Positions 1 through 9,642 of a DNA stretch of 64,000 nucleotides are shown piece by piece. The notes beneath the pieces were generated by a model that saw nothing but the letters and a program-made list of their open reading frames with translations, searched no databases and was not told the DNA's origin. Position 1 is the stretch's first letter. Each line of letters begins with the position of its first letter. Source of the DNA: Sphingobium lactosutens (GTDB lineage Bacteria > Pseudomonadota > Alphaproteobacteria > Sphingomonadales > Sphingomonadaceae); contig NZ_QJQX01000078.1 of the NCBI RefSeq assembly GCF_013393185.1, positions 1 to 64,000 of the forward strand. Reading direction: 5' to 3'. A program made the position numbers and the translations under genes.

Positions 1-1663
1 ACATATTGGGATAATTTGGTCCTCCGCCGCCTTCGGGAACGACCCAGTTGATATTCTGGGTGGGATCCTTGATGTCGCACGTCTTGCAATGGACGCAATT
101 CTGCGCGTTGATCTGGAACTTGGGATCGCCCTCTTCCTGACCGACCACTTCATAGACGCCCGCTGGACAGTAGCGCTGCGCCGGCTCGTCATAAAGGGGC
201 AGATTGTAGCTGATCGGAACCGATGGGTCTTTCAGCTGGAGATGGACCGGCTGGTCCTCCTCATGATTGGTGTTGGAGAGGAACACCGACGACAGCCGAT
301 CGAAGCTGATCACATTGTCCGGCTTGGGATAGGCGATCTTGCTGGCGTGGTCCTTGGTCCACAGCTTCTCGCAATCGGGCTTGTGCTTCATCGTGAAGGG
401 CAGGCCGATTTTCAGCGTGCGCATCCACATGTCGATGCCCGCCAGCAGCGTGCCGATCGTGTTGCCGAACTTGGCCAGCAGCGGCTCGGCATTCTTCACC
501 AGTTGCAGCTCGTCAGCGATCCAGCTGGAGCGCAGGGTCGCGTCATAGTCGTCGAGCGCATCGCCAGAGCGGTCGGCCTGCACTGCGGCGAACGCTGCCT
601 CGGCCGCCAGCATGCCCGACTTCATCGCGGTATGCGTGCCCTTGATCCGGGGCACGTTCACGAAGCCCGCCGAACAGCCGATCAGCGCGCCGCCGGGGAA
701 GGCCAGTTTCGGGATCGACTGCCAGCCGCCCTCGTTGATCGCGCGTGCGCCATAGGAAACGCGGCGCCCGCCCTCGAGGAATTTGCGGATTTCCGGATGC
801 TGCTTCCATCGCTGGAACTCCTCGAACGGATAGAGATGCGGATTGCGATAGCCCAGCCCCACGACGAAGCCCAGCGCCACCTGGCCATTGGCCTGGTGAT
901 AGAGGAAGCCCCCCCCGTAAGCATCGGTCAGCGGCCAGCCCTGCGAGTGAATGACCAGGCCCGGCTTGTGCTTGGCCGGATCGATGTCCCACAATTCCTT
1001 CATGCCCAGGCCATAAACCTGCGGCTCGCTGTCCGCGTCGAGCGCGAACTGGCGTTTCAATATCTTGGTCAGGTGGCCGCGCGCCCCTTCGGCGAAGAAG
1101 GTGTATTTGGCGTGCAGTTCGAGGCCCGGCTGATAGTCGGGCTTGCGATTGCCCTCGCGGTCGATGCCCATGTCGCCGGTGGCCACGCCCTTCACGCTGC
1201 CATCCTCATGGTAGAGGATCTCCGCCGCGGCAAAGCCGGGGAAGATCTCCACGCCCAGCCCCTCGGCCTGCTCGGCCAGCCAGCGGCAGAGGTTACCCAG
1301 CGATCCGGTATAGGCGCCCTTGTTGTGCATCCAGCCCGGCGTCAGGAGATGCGGCATCGCGATCTTGCCGGTCTTGGTCAGCATCCAGTGCTGATTGTCG
1401 GTGACGGGGGTTTCGGCCAGCGAACAGCCCATGTCGCGCCACTGCGGGATCAGCTCATCCAGCGCCTTGGGATCGATCACTGCGCCCGACAGGATATGGG
1501 CGCCGATCTCCGACCCCTTTTCCAGCACGCACACCGCCAGTTCCTGACCCGCATCATTGGCCAACTGCTTGCACCGGATCGCCGCCGACAGTCCCGCAGG
1601 CCCACCACCCACGATCACGATGTCATACGGCATCGAATCCCGCTGATCAGAAAACTCCGCCAC
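1..1663 (-). CDS. Electron transfer flavoprotein-ubiquinone oxidoreductase (ETF-QO)
   Basis: Inner-membrane flavoprotein that passes electrons from reduced ETF, charged by acyl-CoA dehydrogenases, to the quinone pool. The GTG at 1663 has AGGAG five bases upstream. The N-terminus carries the FAD motif VGGGPAGLSAA (about residues 18-28), and the last 60 residues hold the 4Fe-4S cysteines in RYCPAG and CVHCKTCDIKDPTQNINW. Reading reaches PNYPNM, the usual family C-terminus, and base 1 is the first base of the stop codon, so the 554-residue protein is essentially complete. It is a logical electron sink for the acyl-CoA dehydrogenases at 21.9-24.2 kb. Confidence 0.95.
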   Translation of the reverse strand, partial: MAEFSDQRDSMPYDIVIVGGGPAGLSAAIRCKQLANDAGQELAVCVLEKGSEIGAHILSGAVIDPKALDELIPQWRDMGCSLAETPVTDNQHWMLTKTGKIAMPHLLTPGWMHNKGAYTGSLGNLCRWLAEQAEGLGVEIFPGFAAAEILYHEDGSVKGVATGDMGIDREGNRKPDYQPGLELHAKYTFFAEGARGHLTKILKRQFALDADSEPQVYGLGMKELWDIDPAKHKPGLVIHSQGWPLTDAYGGGFLYHQANGQVALGFVVGLGYRNPHLYPFEEFQRWKQHPEIRKFLEGGRRVSYGARAINEGGWQSIPKLAFPGGALIGCSAGFVNVPRIKGTHTAMKSGMLAAEAAFAAVQADRSGDALDDYDATLRSSWIADELQLVKNAEPLLAKFGNTIGTLLAGIDMWMRTLKIGLPFTMKHKPDCEKLWTKDHASKIAYPKPDNVISFDRLSSVFLSNTNHEEDQPVHLQLKDPSVPISYNLPLYDEPAQRYCPAGVYEVVGQEEGDPKFQINAQNCVHCKTCDIKDPTQNINWVVPEGGGGPNYPNM

Positions 1664-1760
1664 ATTCACTCCTGTAATGACAAGTCAATCAAGGGCATGA
1701 CTGCCGGATTGCCCGCCAGCAGCCGCTATTTGACCGCCTTCTCAAACTTTGCCCCATCAA

Positions 1761-1776
1761 GCAAATGCGAATTTGC
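1761..1776. promoter_or_regulatory. Inverted repeat upstream of ETF-QO, candidate operator
   Basis: GCAAAT-GCGA-ATTTGC is a perfect six-base-arm inverted repeat about 100 bases upstream of the ETF-QO start. A second overlapping repeat, TTTGC-TAACCT-GCAAA, covers 1772-1787. The remainder of the 1664-1940 spacer shows no convincing gene. A regulator site is inferred from symmetry and location only. Confidence 0.3.
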
Positions 1777-1940
1777 TAACCTGCAAAGTCGATTTGCGAA
1801 GTGATCATTTGTGATCGTTGCGGTCAGGCATCCGCCAGGCCACCCGCCGCCTTCCCCAAGAGCGCGTAGCCATGCAGGCCGGCAGTTATCCTGCGCCTGC
1901 GTACCCCCCATCATTGCAAAGGCTGTTGCTCGCAAATGTC

Positions 1941-2696
1941 TCAGGCCAGCTCGCTCATAGACCATCGGATACCGCGACGCAGCAGATCGTAATAGACCGG
2001 CAGATTCCAAGAACAGCGCTCCGGCACCGGAACATAATCGAGATAGGGCTGCAAGTCATAATGGCCACGGCAATGCCCCAGCGTCAGATACATGATCTCA
2101 CCCCTTCCATATTTTTTGGAATAGAGAACGGGATGGACCTGCTGCTGCGACCAGTCCGCATTGTCCGGGAAACCCGGCGTCTGCCCTGAAAATCGTGTTT
2201 CCAGCAGCACTTCCAGCGTGTTGCTGTGCTGCATCAGATATTGTTCATCGATGGTCTCGAAACTTGCGATCCCGGCCGTCATCGGGCGGACGATATCAGT
2301 CACGTCCACGCGGTATTGTCCGATCGGCGGATGGGATTTGAACTGGCTTCCCAGCAGGTCGAAAAATTCCGGCGCAGCCTCACGCGGGCAGCTGCATCCT
2401 TCCAAGTCGCCGATCACACGCAGAACCGAATTGGTCCCGTGCAGCGCGAACCAGCGCCCGCCCCGCTCCAGAAAGCTCGCCAACCCGGCAACCTGTTGCG
2501 GATCGGGAAGGACATCGCAAGTATAGGTAATGAGGAAGTCCGACGCGCAGATTTCGTCGATCTCGCGATAGTCGCCGCCCACTTTTGTCTGGATCCGGCT
2601 GTCCTCGGCAAGGAGCTTCAACAGCTCCAGTCGCGCAAAATCAATGTCGTGAAAACGACCGCCCGCAATCAGATAAGCGCTGATCCTGTTCCGCAA
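1941..2696 (-). CDS. ThuA-like domain protein
   Basis: A 251-residue protein of the ThuA (trehalose-utilisation-like, class I glutamine-amidotransferase-like fold) family. ThuA proteins often act on oxidised glycosides; the substrate here is unknown. Visible family features are the early AYLIAGGRFHDIDFARLELL segment, the central FALHGTNSV segment and HPVLYSKKYGRGEIMYLTLGH near the C-terminus. The TTG at 2696 follows a strong GAGGAGAGG site; a second TTG at 2723 would add nine residues but would put that site inside the gene. It has its own promoter region with a GTATAC palindrome and is separated from the Rieske operon by 171 bases. Confidence 0.85.
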   Translation of the reverse strand: MRNRISAYLIAGGRFHDIDFARLELLKLLAEDSRIQTKVGGDYREIDEICASDFLITYTCDVLPDPQQVAGLASFLERGGRWFALHGTNSVLRVIGDLEGCSCPREAAPEFFDLLGSQFKSHPPIGQYRVDVTDIVRPMTAGIASFETIDEQYLMQHSNTLEVLLETRFSGQTPGFPDNADWSQQQVHPVLYSKKYGRGEIMYLTLGHCRGHYDLQPYLDYVPVPERCSWNLPVYYDLLRRGIRWSMSELA

Positions 2697-2769
2697 GACT
2701 ATCCTCTCCTCTTTGATCGGCAACGGCGAAAGGAAATTTTATGGATTTTCTACCCTGCCAAAGGATAAA

Positions 2770-2779
2770 TTGTATACGA
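2770..2779. promoter_or_regulatory. GntR-type operator candidate (TTGTATACGA)
   Basis: Matches the TNGTATACNA pattern typical of FCD-subfamily GntR regulators. It lies 74 bases upstream of the ThuA-like start. The same pattern recurs at 41912, 59780 and 62239, the last in front of a GntR gene. Confidence 0.5.
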
Positions 2780-2828
2780 AACAAGTCAGGTGGATGTCAA
2801 TCATCCGCGGCGTTATGCGCATTCGGGC

Positions 2829-2858
2829 GGCCGACACTGCCAAAAGCCGGCGTCGGCC
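2829..2858 (-). terminator. Possible terminator after the Rieske gene
   Basis: GGCCGAC and GTCGGCC form a seven-base stem around a 16-base loop, nine bases past the Rieske stop codon at 2868. There is no clear T-tract, so this is tentative. Confidence 0.3.
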
Positions 2859-2867
2859 GATATGTCT

Positions 2868-4304
2868 TCAACGCCTGTCTTCGAGATAGAGGTCAAGTTC
2901 AGCGAGGAACTGCTGGATGCGCCGCTCCTGTTCGGAAAAGACGATGGTTTCATTGAGGCCCCGCGAATGCATGCCCCGTTGCAGCGTCACCATATTGGCG
3001 ATGTCCTGCTCGACCACTTCGCCACCCTGCGGGTCGTCATGCGTCGTGCGGCGGACCTTCGGCCGCAGCTTGCCCGAAACATCGACATCGTCTTCCACGC
3101 CCATATATGCGGGCGGGCGGCGGCCTTCGGCCAGGTGCGCCGACAGCACGAACACATCCTGATAGCCGCGTTCCGGATCGGTGGGATGCGGGCGGAAGCG
3201 CTGGAGCAGCACGCCTTCGGGATGCATGTTCATGGTGACGTTGGGGAAGAGCGACGGGTTCCAGTCGTCGGTCAGCTGATTATCGGTGAAGCCGGAATAA
3301 TCGATGCCGAAGGGGTTTTCCACCTTCCGCTTCGCCTGCTGGATGGCGCGGCGGACATGCCGCGCATCGCCCTTGAAGCCAGCCGCCTTCACCCCCGCTT
3401 CCTGCAGGAAAAAGGCCAGCCCCATGTTGATGAAGCGGCTGTCGGGCCATCGCGGACTGACGGCGCCGACTGCAAAGAGGTTGCGGTTATGGCCGTTGGG
3501 ATAGAAGTCATACTGGACGAAATGATCGTCCACATAAGGTTTGATCTGCGGATGCGTGGCATGCGCATGATAGGTTTCGTTGAAGACCGAATACATGGTC
3601 TTCCAGTTCGCTGGCACATCCACGACCAGATGCTTTACGACGAACATATCCTTCAAGTGGTAGGAATCGAGCATCGGCAGCAGATCGCCGTAGAAATCCT
3701 CGAACGGCATCGGCTCTTGTGCCATGCTGACGAAGATCAGGCCCGCCCGTTCCTGCACATGTACCGGCGTCAGGTCCAGATTCTGGCATAGCGCCTCCGG
3801 CCCGAAGGTATCACGATCGGTAACACGGACATTCTTGCCTTTGAGGTTGTAGCGCCAGCTGTGCATGATGCAGGTGAAGGAGGTGGCGTCCTGCCCAAAA
3901 TCCTCCTGCACCAGTTCATTGCCTCGATGCTTGCAGACATTGTAAAGCGCGTTCAGCTCATTGTCCTTGTCGCGGACGATGATCAGCGATTGCGGCCCGA
4001 CATCGAATCTGAACCAGTCGCCGGCATTGGGAATGTCGCTGGAAATGCCCGCTAGCAGCCAGACCTTGCTCCACAGCTTGTCCTCTTCCCGCCCCTTTTC
4101 GGCGGGGTCCATGAAACGCTTGGTGGAAACGACGCGATAGCCGGCAATGTTCGGATAAAGCTGGTCCAGCCGGTGAGGCGATCGTGCCTCATAATCGGCC
4201 GTCACCTCGCCTGGTTCAAGCGTGAAGCTCTCCGGGTCAACCAGTTGCTGCTTGATCGGCCGGTCGTTGAACCGGATTTCCGCATAGCGAACATTGGTCG
4301 CCAT
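2868..4304 (-). CDS. Rieske non-heme iron oxygenase, alpha subunit
   Basis: Terminal oxygenase component that would hydroxylate a ring or an alkyl/methoxy group with O2 and electrons from a ferredoxin or reductase. The 478-residue protein has the Rieske 2Fe-2S ligands C124, H126, C145, H148 (CKHRG and CIMHSW) and the mononuclear iron motif NETYHAHATHP with H246 and H251. It is last in a three-gene operon after a crotonase and an SDR (24-base gap to the SDR). No beta subunit, ferredoxin or reductase lies nearby. The substrate is unknown. Confidence 0.93.
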   Translation of the reverse strand: MATNVRYAEIRFNDRPIKQQLVDPESFTLEPGEVTADYEARSPHRLDQLYPNIAGYRVVSTKRFMDPAEKGREEDKLWSKVWLLAGISSDIPNAGDWFRFDVGPQSLIIVRDKDNELNALYNVCKHRGNELVQEDFGQDATSFTCIMHSWRYNLKGKNVRVTDRDTFGPEALCQNLDLTPVHVQERAGLIFVSMAQEPMPFEDFYGDLLPMLDSYHLKDMFVVKHLVVDVPANWKTMYSVFNETYHAHATHPQIKPYVDDHFVQYDFYPNGHNRNLFAVGAVSPRWPDSRFINMGLAFFLQEAGVKAAGFKGDARHVRRAIQQAKRKVENPFGIDYSGFTDNQLTDDWNPSLFPNVTMNMHPEGVLLQRFRPHPTDPERGYQDVFVLSAHLAEGRRPPAYMGVEDDVDVSGKLRPKVRRTTHDDPQGGEVVEQDIANMVTLQRGMHSRGLNETIVFSEQERRIQQFLAELDLYLEDRR

Positions 4305-4328
4305 CGCGCCTACTCCTTACTGGCGTCC

Positions 4329-5078
4329 TTAGAATTGGACGCGTTTTGTGAAACCGCCATCGACGACGACGTTGGTGCCTGTCACGTAGCTGGCCGCAGG
4401 GCTGGCCAGGAAGGCGACAACCTTCGCCACCTCGTCAGGGTTGCCCATCCGGCCCATCGGGATTTGCGAGACGATGCCGTTATACAGGTCAGGCATCAGC
4501 GCCTTAGCGCCTTCCCAATTGCCGCCCGGATAGGTGATCGGGCCGGGCGAGACCATGTTGACGCGGATGCCCTTGGGCGCCCAGGCCTGGCTCAGCTGCT
4601 TGCCATAGGTGATGACTGCCGCCTTGATCGCGTTGAATGCCTGCGGCACCAGAAAGGTCTCGAACGCCGCGGTACTCGACATCAGGATCACCGAACCCGC
4701 CTTCGACTTCTCCAACCAGGGTTCCAGCGTTTCGCAGCCGTCGACTGCGCCCAGCATGTCGAGTCGGTAGCTTTCGTCCCAGTCCATCGAACCCTGCGCG
4801 CCCGACGAACTGATCGAGTGGATGAAGATGTCGCAACCGCCCAGTTCCTCGGCCAGGCCCGACAGCATTTCCTTATACCCGTCGCGATCCTCAAGCACGA
4901 ACTCGCGGGCGACGATCTTGCCGCCCAGTTCCTCCTTCATGTCCTCCAGCGCGTCGCCATTGCGCGAGAACAGGCCCAGTTCCGCCCCTTCCGCCGCCAG
5001 CAGCGTCGCGATTTCGCGACTGATGCCCCGGGTCGCGCCACCCAGGATCACCTTCAGTCCAGACAGCTCCAAATCCAT
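4329..5078 (-). CDS. Atypical SDR-fold protein with Tyr-to-Phe at the catalytic site
   Basis: Rossmann-fold SDR of 249 residues. The start at 5078 is chosen because AGGAGG sits nine bases upstream; the reading frame continues upstream without support. The cofactor loop is GGATRGIS (13-20) instead of TGxxxGIG, the NNAG position reads HSISSSG, and the catalytic YxxxK is F148-N-A-I-K152. It ends in [10 protein letters not shown], shared with the SDR at 42409, which has the same Phe substitution. The missing Tyr makes a standard dehydrogenase reaction doubtful; a lyase, isomerase or binding role is possible. Confidence 0.88.
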   Translation of the reverse strand: MDLELSGLKVILGGATRGISREIATLLAAEGAELGLFSRNGDALEDMKEELGGKIVAREFVLEDRDGYKEMLSGLAEELGGCDIFIHSISSSGAQGSMDWDESYRLDMLGAVDGCETLEPWLEKSKAGSVILMSSTAAFETFLVPQAFNAIKAAVITYGKQLSQAWAPKGIRVNMVSPGPITYPGGNWEGAKALMPDLYNGIVSQIPMGRMGNPDEVAKVVAFLASPAASYVTGTNVVVDGGFTKRVQF

Positions 5079-5115
5079 AATCGTCCCTCCTGGTGAGAGC
5101 CGCCGACCAACGCGG

Positions 5116-5922
5116 TCAGCCCTTGCTCCAATATACCTTATCCATGCTGTCACGGGCATCGAAACGTGCCTGGATCGCCTTCATGCGCGCAACGCTATCC
5201 GGGTTGGCGAACAGCGTTTGGCTGATCGCCTGGTCGTTAGCGATGCCGTCAGTCTGGTTGAGGTCCTCGGCCTCGCCCAGCATCTGCTTCATCCCCGCCA
5301 CAGACTGCGGAGGCAGGCTGGCAATCTCGCTAGCAAGGGTCAACGCCTCTTCCAGTGCCTTGCCCTTCGCGACGACGCGATTGACCCCGCCCAGTTCATA
5401 GAGCCGCTGCGCCTTCAGCGGGCGACCGGTCAGCACGACCTCCGCCGTCACCGTCCGGCCGATCAGGCGCATCAGGCGCGATGTGCCGCCGATGCCAGTG
5501 CCCGCGCCGATGATGACTTCGGGCTGGCTGAAACGCGCCTGTTCCTCGGCCACGCGCAGGTCACACGCCCAGCCCAGCTCGCATCCGCCGCCCGACGTAT
5601 CGCCGTTGATCGCGGCGATCGTCACCGCCTTGCCGCGATTGAGGATCTGCAGGCAGCGGAACCAGCCCGCCGGGTCGCCCGAGGCCGGCTTGCCTTCGAC
5701 CAACTGCACGATATCGTCCAGATAGGCATGTTCCAGCCAATGCCCCTCGACCGACGACGCCAGCACGATGATCCGCGCCCCGTCCCCGATCGCGCCTTCC
5801 AGCGCGTCGGCCAGCGCCGACACCGTCGCGCAGGTCGTGGTGTGATTGGACGCGCCGCCGTCGCCGACCGTAACCAGCGCGACCCCCGTTTCGGGCCACG
5901 CGACTGATATGTTGGATACCAT
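5116..5922 (-). CDS. Enoyl-CoA hydratase/isomerase (crotonase) family
   Basis: A 268-residue crotonase-fold protein, likely hydrating or isomerising a CoA thioester. The start at 5922 follows GGTGGAGAG; upstream in-frame codons lack a binding site. Oxyanion-hole segments are visible as [14 protein letters not shown] and [19 protein letters not shown], followed by [22 protein letters not shown]. It begins the operon that continues into the atypical SDR (37-base gap) and the Rieske oxygenase. The usual acidic pair of true hydratases is not obvious, so the exact reaction is open. Confidence 0.88.
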   Translation of the reverse strand: MVSNISVAWPETGVALVTVGDGGASNHTTTCATVSALADALEGAIGDGARIIVLASSVEGHWLEHAYLDDIVQLVEGKPASGDPAGWFRCLQILNRGKAVTIAAINGDTSGGGCELGWACDLRVAEEQARFSQPEVIIGAGTGIGGTSRLMRLIGRTVTAEVVLTGRPLKAQRLYELGGVNRVVAKGKALEEALTLASEIASLPPQSVAGMKQMLGEAEDLNQTDGIANDQAISQTLFANPDSVARMKAIQARFDARDSMDKVYWSKG

Positions 5923-6015
5923 GCGACAGTCTCTCCACCTACGGGTCCAACTCGAGCCGGACTTCATCGATTCATCGCGCCACAGGCTAGTCATCGAGCG
6001 TTCGCTGTCAAGATG

Positions 6016-6029
6016 GTATGTTAGCACAT
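6016..6029. promoter_or_regulatory. Motif A operator candidate (GTATGTTAGCACAT)
   Basis: A variant of the recurrent 14-base palindrome RTATGCTAGCATAY. It lies in the 199-base divergent promoter region between the crotonase operon (start 5922) and the SDR-kinase operon (start 6122). Confidence 0.45.
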
Positions 6030-6058
6030 TATTATTCCCTCTGCCCGTCAGAACGGAT

Positions 6059-6086
6059 TTGACAAATACTAATGTACCGTAATAAT
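6059..6086 (+). promoter_or_regulatory. Putative sigma-70-like promoter of the SDR-kinase operon
   Basis: TTGACA at 6059-6064 and AATAAT at 6081-6086 are separated by 16 bases and sit 36 bases upstream of the SDR start codon. The motif A copy lies just upstream of the -35 element. Confidence 0.4.
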
Positions 6087-6121
6087 TGCCGCCAAGAGGG
6101 TCGCCAGCCTTGGGAGAAGTC

Positions 6122-6865
6122 ATGACCAGCCTGTTCGACCTCAACGGAAAGATCGCGCTTGTGACCGGCGGCAGCCGGGGCATGGGGCGCGCCATCGCCC
6201 TGGGGCTGGCCGACCATGGCGCCGATGTCGTCATCGTCAGCCGCAAACTCGAAAATTGCGAGACCGTCGCCCGCGAGGTCGAGCAACGGGGACGGCATGC
6301 GCTCGCTCTGTCCGGCCATATGGGGCGATGGGATGAGATAGAGGCGGTGGTGGACAGCGCCTATGCACATTTCGGCCGGCTGGACATATTGGTGAACAAT
6401 GCCGGCATGTCGCCCGCCACCGCGTCTTCGCTCGAAACCCCCGAAAAGCTGGTCGACGCCGTTCTGGCTTTGAACTTCAAGGGACCGATGCGGATGAGCG
6501 CGCTGGTGGGGACGCGCATGGCCGCCGGCGACGGCGGCTGCATCATCAATATCAGCAGCGCCGGGTCCATTCGCCCTACGCCGGAAATCGTGCCCTATGC
6601 CGGCGCGAAAGCGGCGCTTAACGCCATGACGGTCGCGCACGCGCAGGAATATGCGCCCAAGGTACGCGTGAATGCGGTGCTGCCGGGCTCCTTCCGCACC
6701 GATGTTGCGAAACATTGGCCCGCCGACAAGGAAGCCACCACGCCCGCCGTGCTCAGGCGCTTTGGCGAGCCGGACGAGATCGTCACCACCATCCTCTATC
6801 TTTGCAGCGACCATAGCGGTTTCACGACCGGATCGATGATCCGGGTCGATGGCGGTCGTCCATAA
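6122..6865 (+). CDS. Short-chain dehydrogenase/reductase (classical SDR)
   Basis: Classical SDR of 247 residues, predicted NAD(P)-dependent alcohol/ketone oxidoreductase. It has the cofactor motif TGGSRGMG (15-22), VNNAG at 91-95, S145-S146, and the catalytic Y159-A-G-A-K163. The start at 6122 follows GGGAGAAG. It heads a plus-strand operon with the kinase (16-base gap). The natural substrate cannot be deduced. Confidence 0.92.
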   Translation: MTSLFDLNGKIALVTGGSRGMGRAIALGLADHGADVVIVSRKLENCETVAREVEQRGRHALALSGHMGRWDEIEAVVDSAYAHFGRLDILVNNAGMSPATASSLETPEKLVDAVLALNFKGPMRMSALVGTRMAAGDGGCIINISSAGSIRPTPEIVPYAGAKAALNAMTVAHAQEYAPKVRVNAVLPGSFRTDVAKHWPADKEATTPAVLRRFGEPDEIVTTILYLCSDHSGFTTGSMIRVDGGRP

Positions 6866-6881
6866 ATCAGGAAAGCATGAC

Positions 6882-7952
6882 ATGACGGGACGCCAGGAAC
6901 AGTTTAGCGGCGAAGAAGCGCCGCCTGCCCATCTTCAGCTGGACCTAGACCGGCTCGCCACATGGCTCTCCTCCCGGCTGCCCGGCATGGATCGCGGCCT
7001 GTCGGCCACCAAGTTTAAGGGGGGCCAGTCCAATCCCACCTATCGGCTGAGCGGCCCCGCCGGCTCCTATGTGCTGCGCCGCAAGCCGCCGGGCAAGCTG
7101 GTGGCGTCCGCGCACCAGATCGATCGCGAATATCGCATCCTATCCGCGCTCGCCTCGACCGGCCTGCCCATTCCCCGCCCCTTCCTCTATTGCGAGGATG
7201 AAGCAGTCATCGGTTCAGAATTCTACATCGTCGAACATGTGGCGGGCCGCGTTTTCTGGGAAGCAGATATGGAAGGCGTGCCCCCGACGGACCGCGCGAC
7301 CGTCTATGACGACATGAACCGTGTGCTCGCCGCCCTGCACCAGTTGGACCCGCAGGCTATCGGCCTTGGCGATCTTGCCCGCACCGGCGACTATGCCGCG
7401 CGCAACCTCGCCCGCTGGTCGAAAATCTACGCGCAATCAGCGCTGGAACCCATCGCGGACATGGACTGGCTGATGGAGGCGCTGCCCCGCCATCTGCCCG
7501 CCCATGAGCAGACCAGCTTCATCCATGGCGACTATGGTCTTTATAACCTCATCCTCCATCCCACGCAGCCGCGTGTCATGGCGGTGCTGGACTGGGAAAT
7601 GGCGACGCTGGGCGATCCGCTGATCGATCTGGCCCATCATCTGCGGGCCTGGTGGGACCTGCCCGATTCCGGCCTTGCCGCCACCAGCCTGGTCGGCCTT
7701 GACCTGCCCGCGCTCGGCATCCCTTCGATGGAAGACTATCTCGCCCGCTATTGTGAGCGCCGCGCCATGGCCGTGCCCGACATGCGCTGGCATCTTGCCT
7801 ATGCGCAGTTCCGCTATGCCGCGATGGTACAGGGCATATTGAAGCGCGCAGCCGACGGCACCGCCTCTTCCCGCGTTATGGTACACAGCCAAGACCGCGT
7901 GGTCCGCATCGCCGCCATGGCGCGCCGGTCGCTGGAGACGCTGGCGGGGTGA
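6882..7952 (+). CDS. APH-fold kinase (ACAD10/11- or LvaA-like phosphotransferase)
   Basis: A 356-residue kinase of the aminoglycoside-phosphotransferase fold. The catalytic loop HGDYGLYN is intact (D217, N222) and the metal-binding D237 lies in VLDWEMATLGDPLIDLA. The opening FKGGQSNPTYRL resembles the ATP-binding start of ACAD10/11 kinase domains. Characterised relatives such as LvaA phosphorylate 4-hydroxyacyl-CoA rather than drugs. Its place between an SDR and acyl-CoA ligases fits a catabolic kinase; antibiotic resistance is unlikely. The start at 6882 has AGGAAAG upstream. Confidence 0.88.
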   Translation: MTGRQEQFSGEEAPPAHLQLDLDRLATWLSSRLPGMDRGLSATKFKGGQSNPTYRLSGPAGSYVLRRKPPGKLVASAHQIDREYRILSALASTGLPIPRPFLYCEDEAVIGSEFYIVEHVAGRVFWEADMEGVPPTDRATVYDDMNRVLAALHQLDPQAIGLGDLARTGDYAARNLARWSKIYAQSALEPIADMDWLMEALPRHLPAHEQTSFIHGDYGLYNLILHPTQPRVMAVLDWEMATLGDPLIDLAHHLRAWWDLPDSGLAATSLVGLDLPALGIPSMEDYLARYCERRAMAVPDMRWHLAYAQFRYAAMVQGILKRAADGTASSRVMVHSQDRVVRIAAMARRSLETLAG

Positions 7953-7988
7953 TCCGCGCGGCTCCATTGCGGGGCAGGGACAAAGACG

Positions 7989-8002
7989 ATATGCCTGCAT
8001 AT
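7989..8002. promoter_or_regulatory. Motif A operator candidate (ATATGCCTGCATAT)
   Basis: Perfect six-base arms ATATGC and GCATAT around CT, one of the most symmetrical motif A copies. It lies in the 128-base gap between the kinase and the ligase, 79 bases before the ligase start, suggesting an internal promoter. Confidence 0.5.
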
Positions 8003-8080
8003 GATGCGGCAGCATAATCACCCTTCCCATAAGACAGTCATCAGGCGAGCAAAGGCGGCCGCTCCTGCCCTCGATCGCCT

Positions 8081-9642
8081 ATGCTGATCCAGACGCCCGA
8101 GGCCGACTGGCTCGGCTGGCATGCCGCCCGGCAACCGGATAAGGCCGCCCTGCATGTCGTCGGCAGGGAAAGCGTCAGCTATGCGGCGCTGGACGATCGC
8201 GCGTCTCGCCTCGCCTGCTGGTTGCGCGGGCTGGGATTGCAGGAAGGCGACACCATCGGCCTGCTGCTCGACAATGACGCCCGCACCGTGGAGCTTTGGT
8301 GGGCGGCGCGGCGTGCGGGGCTTTACTTCGTGCCGCTTGGCACCCGGCTGAAACCGACCGAGATCGTCTATATCCTGCGTGACAGTGGCGCACGGGCGCT
8401 CGTCGCCGCGCCCGCTTTCGCCGACCTCGCCGCGTCGACGCGTCGACGCGGGCGGAATGCGGGTCCGATGGCCCCGCCCACTGGGTGATGCTGGGCGGCG
8501 CTTGCGAAGGCTGGACCGATCTTGACGGGCAGGTCGCCGCCTTGGTCCCCGACCCGATCCAGCCGTCCGTGACCGGGCGGGAGATCATCTATTCCTCGGG
8601 CACCACCAGGCGGCCCAAGGGGATCAGGCGTGATCTGGCCCCCGCCGCCCATGCCCGCATCCTTCCGGCCTTCGAGCAGAAATTGCGCGCCGCCTGCGAA
8701 CTGGACGACCACAGCATCTACCTCTCCGTCGCCCCGCTCTACCACGCCACCGGGCGCTATCTCATGCGCCTGATCGAAAGCGGCGGCACGAACGTCATCC
8801 TGCCCCGCTTCGATCCCTCCGCCGCGTTGAAGGCGATCGCAGACTGGCGCGTCACCCATTCGCAATGGGTGCCGACCATGTTCACCCGGCTGCTCGCCCT
8901 GCCGCCGGGGGAGCGGACCGCCCATGACCTTTCCAGCCACCGGGTCGCGCTACATGCAGCCGCCCCCTGCCCCGTCGACGTCAAGCGGGCGATGATCGAC
9001 TGGTGGGGACCGATTTTGAGCGAATATTATGGCGGCTCGGAAAATGCCGGGGTCACTTTCATCACCTCGGCGGAATGGCTGGAGCATCCGGGATCGGTCG
9101 GTCACTCCATCACCGGCCCTATCCACATAGTGGACGAGGAGGACGGCGAGACGGAATTGCCCCCCGGCGCAATCGGCCTCATCTATTTTGAAGGCGGCGT
9201 CCCCTTCCGCTACATCGGCGACCAGGACGCGCAGGGCGTCGGCGCACAGGGCTATGCGACCTATGGCGATCTGGGCCATGTCGATACGGACGGCTATCTC
9301 TTCATCAGCGACCGGCGCAGCGACCTCATCATCCGGGGCGGCGTGAACATCTATCCGCGCGAAGTGGAAATGCTGCTGGAAGCCCATCCCGCCGTCCGCG
9401 AAGTGGCCGTGATCGGCCTGCCGGACCCCGAATATGGCCAACGCGTCGCCGCGATCGTCTGCCCCCGCGAAGACAGTTTCGATACAGAAGCATTAAAGAC
9501 GGAATTGCTGACCTATTGCCGACAAAAGCTCGCCTCGGTGAAATGCCCGTCCTTTGTTGATCTCATTAACGAACTGCCGCGCAACGAAAATGGAAAACTG
9601 CTCAAACGCCTCCTCCGGGACCATTATGCACCCCTATCCTGA
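8081..9642 (+). pseudogene. AMP-forming acyl-CoA ligase interrupted by a frameshift
   Basis: Two frames together encode one ANL-superfamily ligase of about 515 residues. The first part (8081-8488) carries the N-terminal domain and ends out of frame at PTG. The second (from about 8449) holds the P-loop YSSGTTRRPKG, YYGGSENAG, GDLGHVDTDGYLFISDR and the C-terminal NENGKLLK lysine motif. An 8-base tandem duplication CGTCGACG at 8433-8448 causes the shift; deleting one copy restores a continuous frame through ADLAASTRAECGSDGPAHWV. It is either a real lesion, a slippage-prone switch, or a sequence error. Confidence 0.85.
8433..8448. repeat. 8-bp palindromic tandem duplication in the ligase gene
   Basis: CGTCGACG occurs twice head to tail. 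Each unit is its own reverse complement. Eight bases shift the frame by two, exactly the offset between the two ligase reading frames. Confidence 0.9.

Noticed and set aside
89-1804. Long open frame of 571 codons on the plus strand
   Set aside because: It runs antisense to ETF-QO, whose protein has clear FAD and 4Fe-4S motifs. The antisense product has no recognisable domain; it is the usual side effect of GC-rich codon use.
6882-7952. Aminoglycoside resistance gene
   Set aside because: The fold is shared, but the neighbours and N-terminal sequence match catabolic kinases, and no resistance or mobile genes are near.
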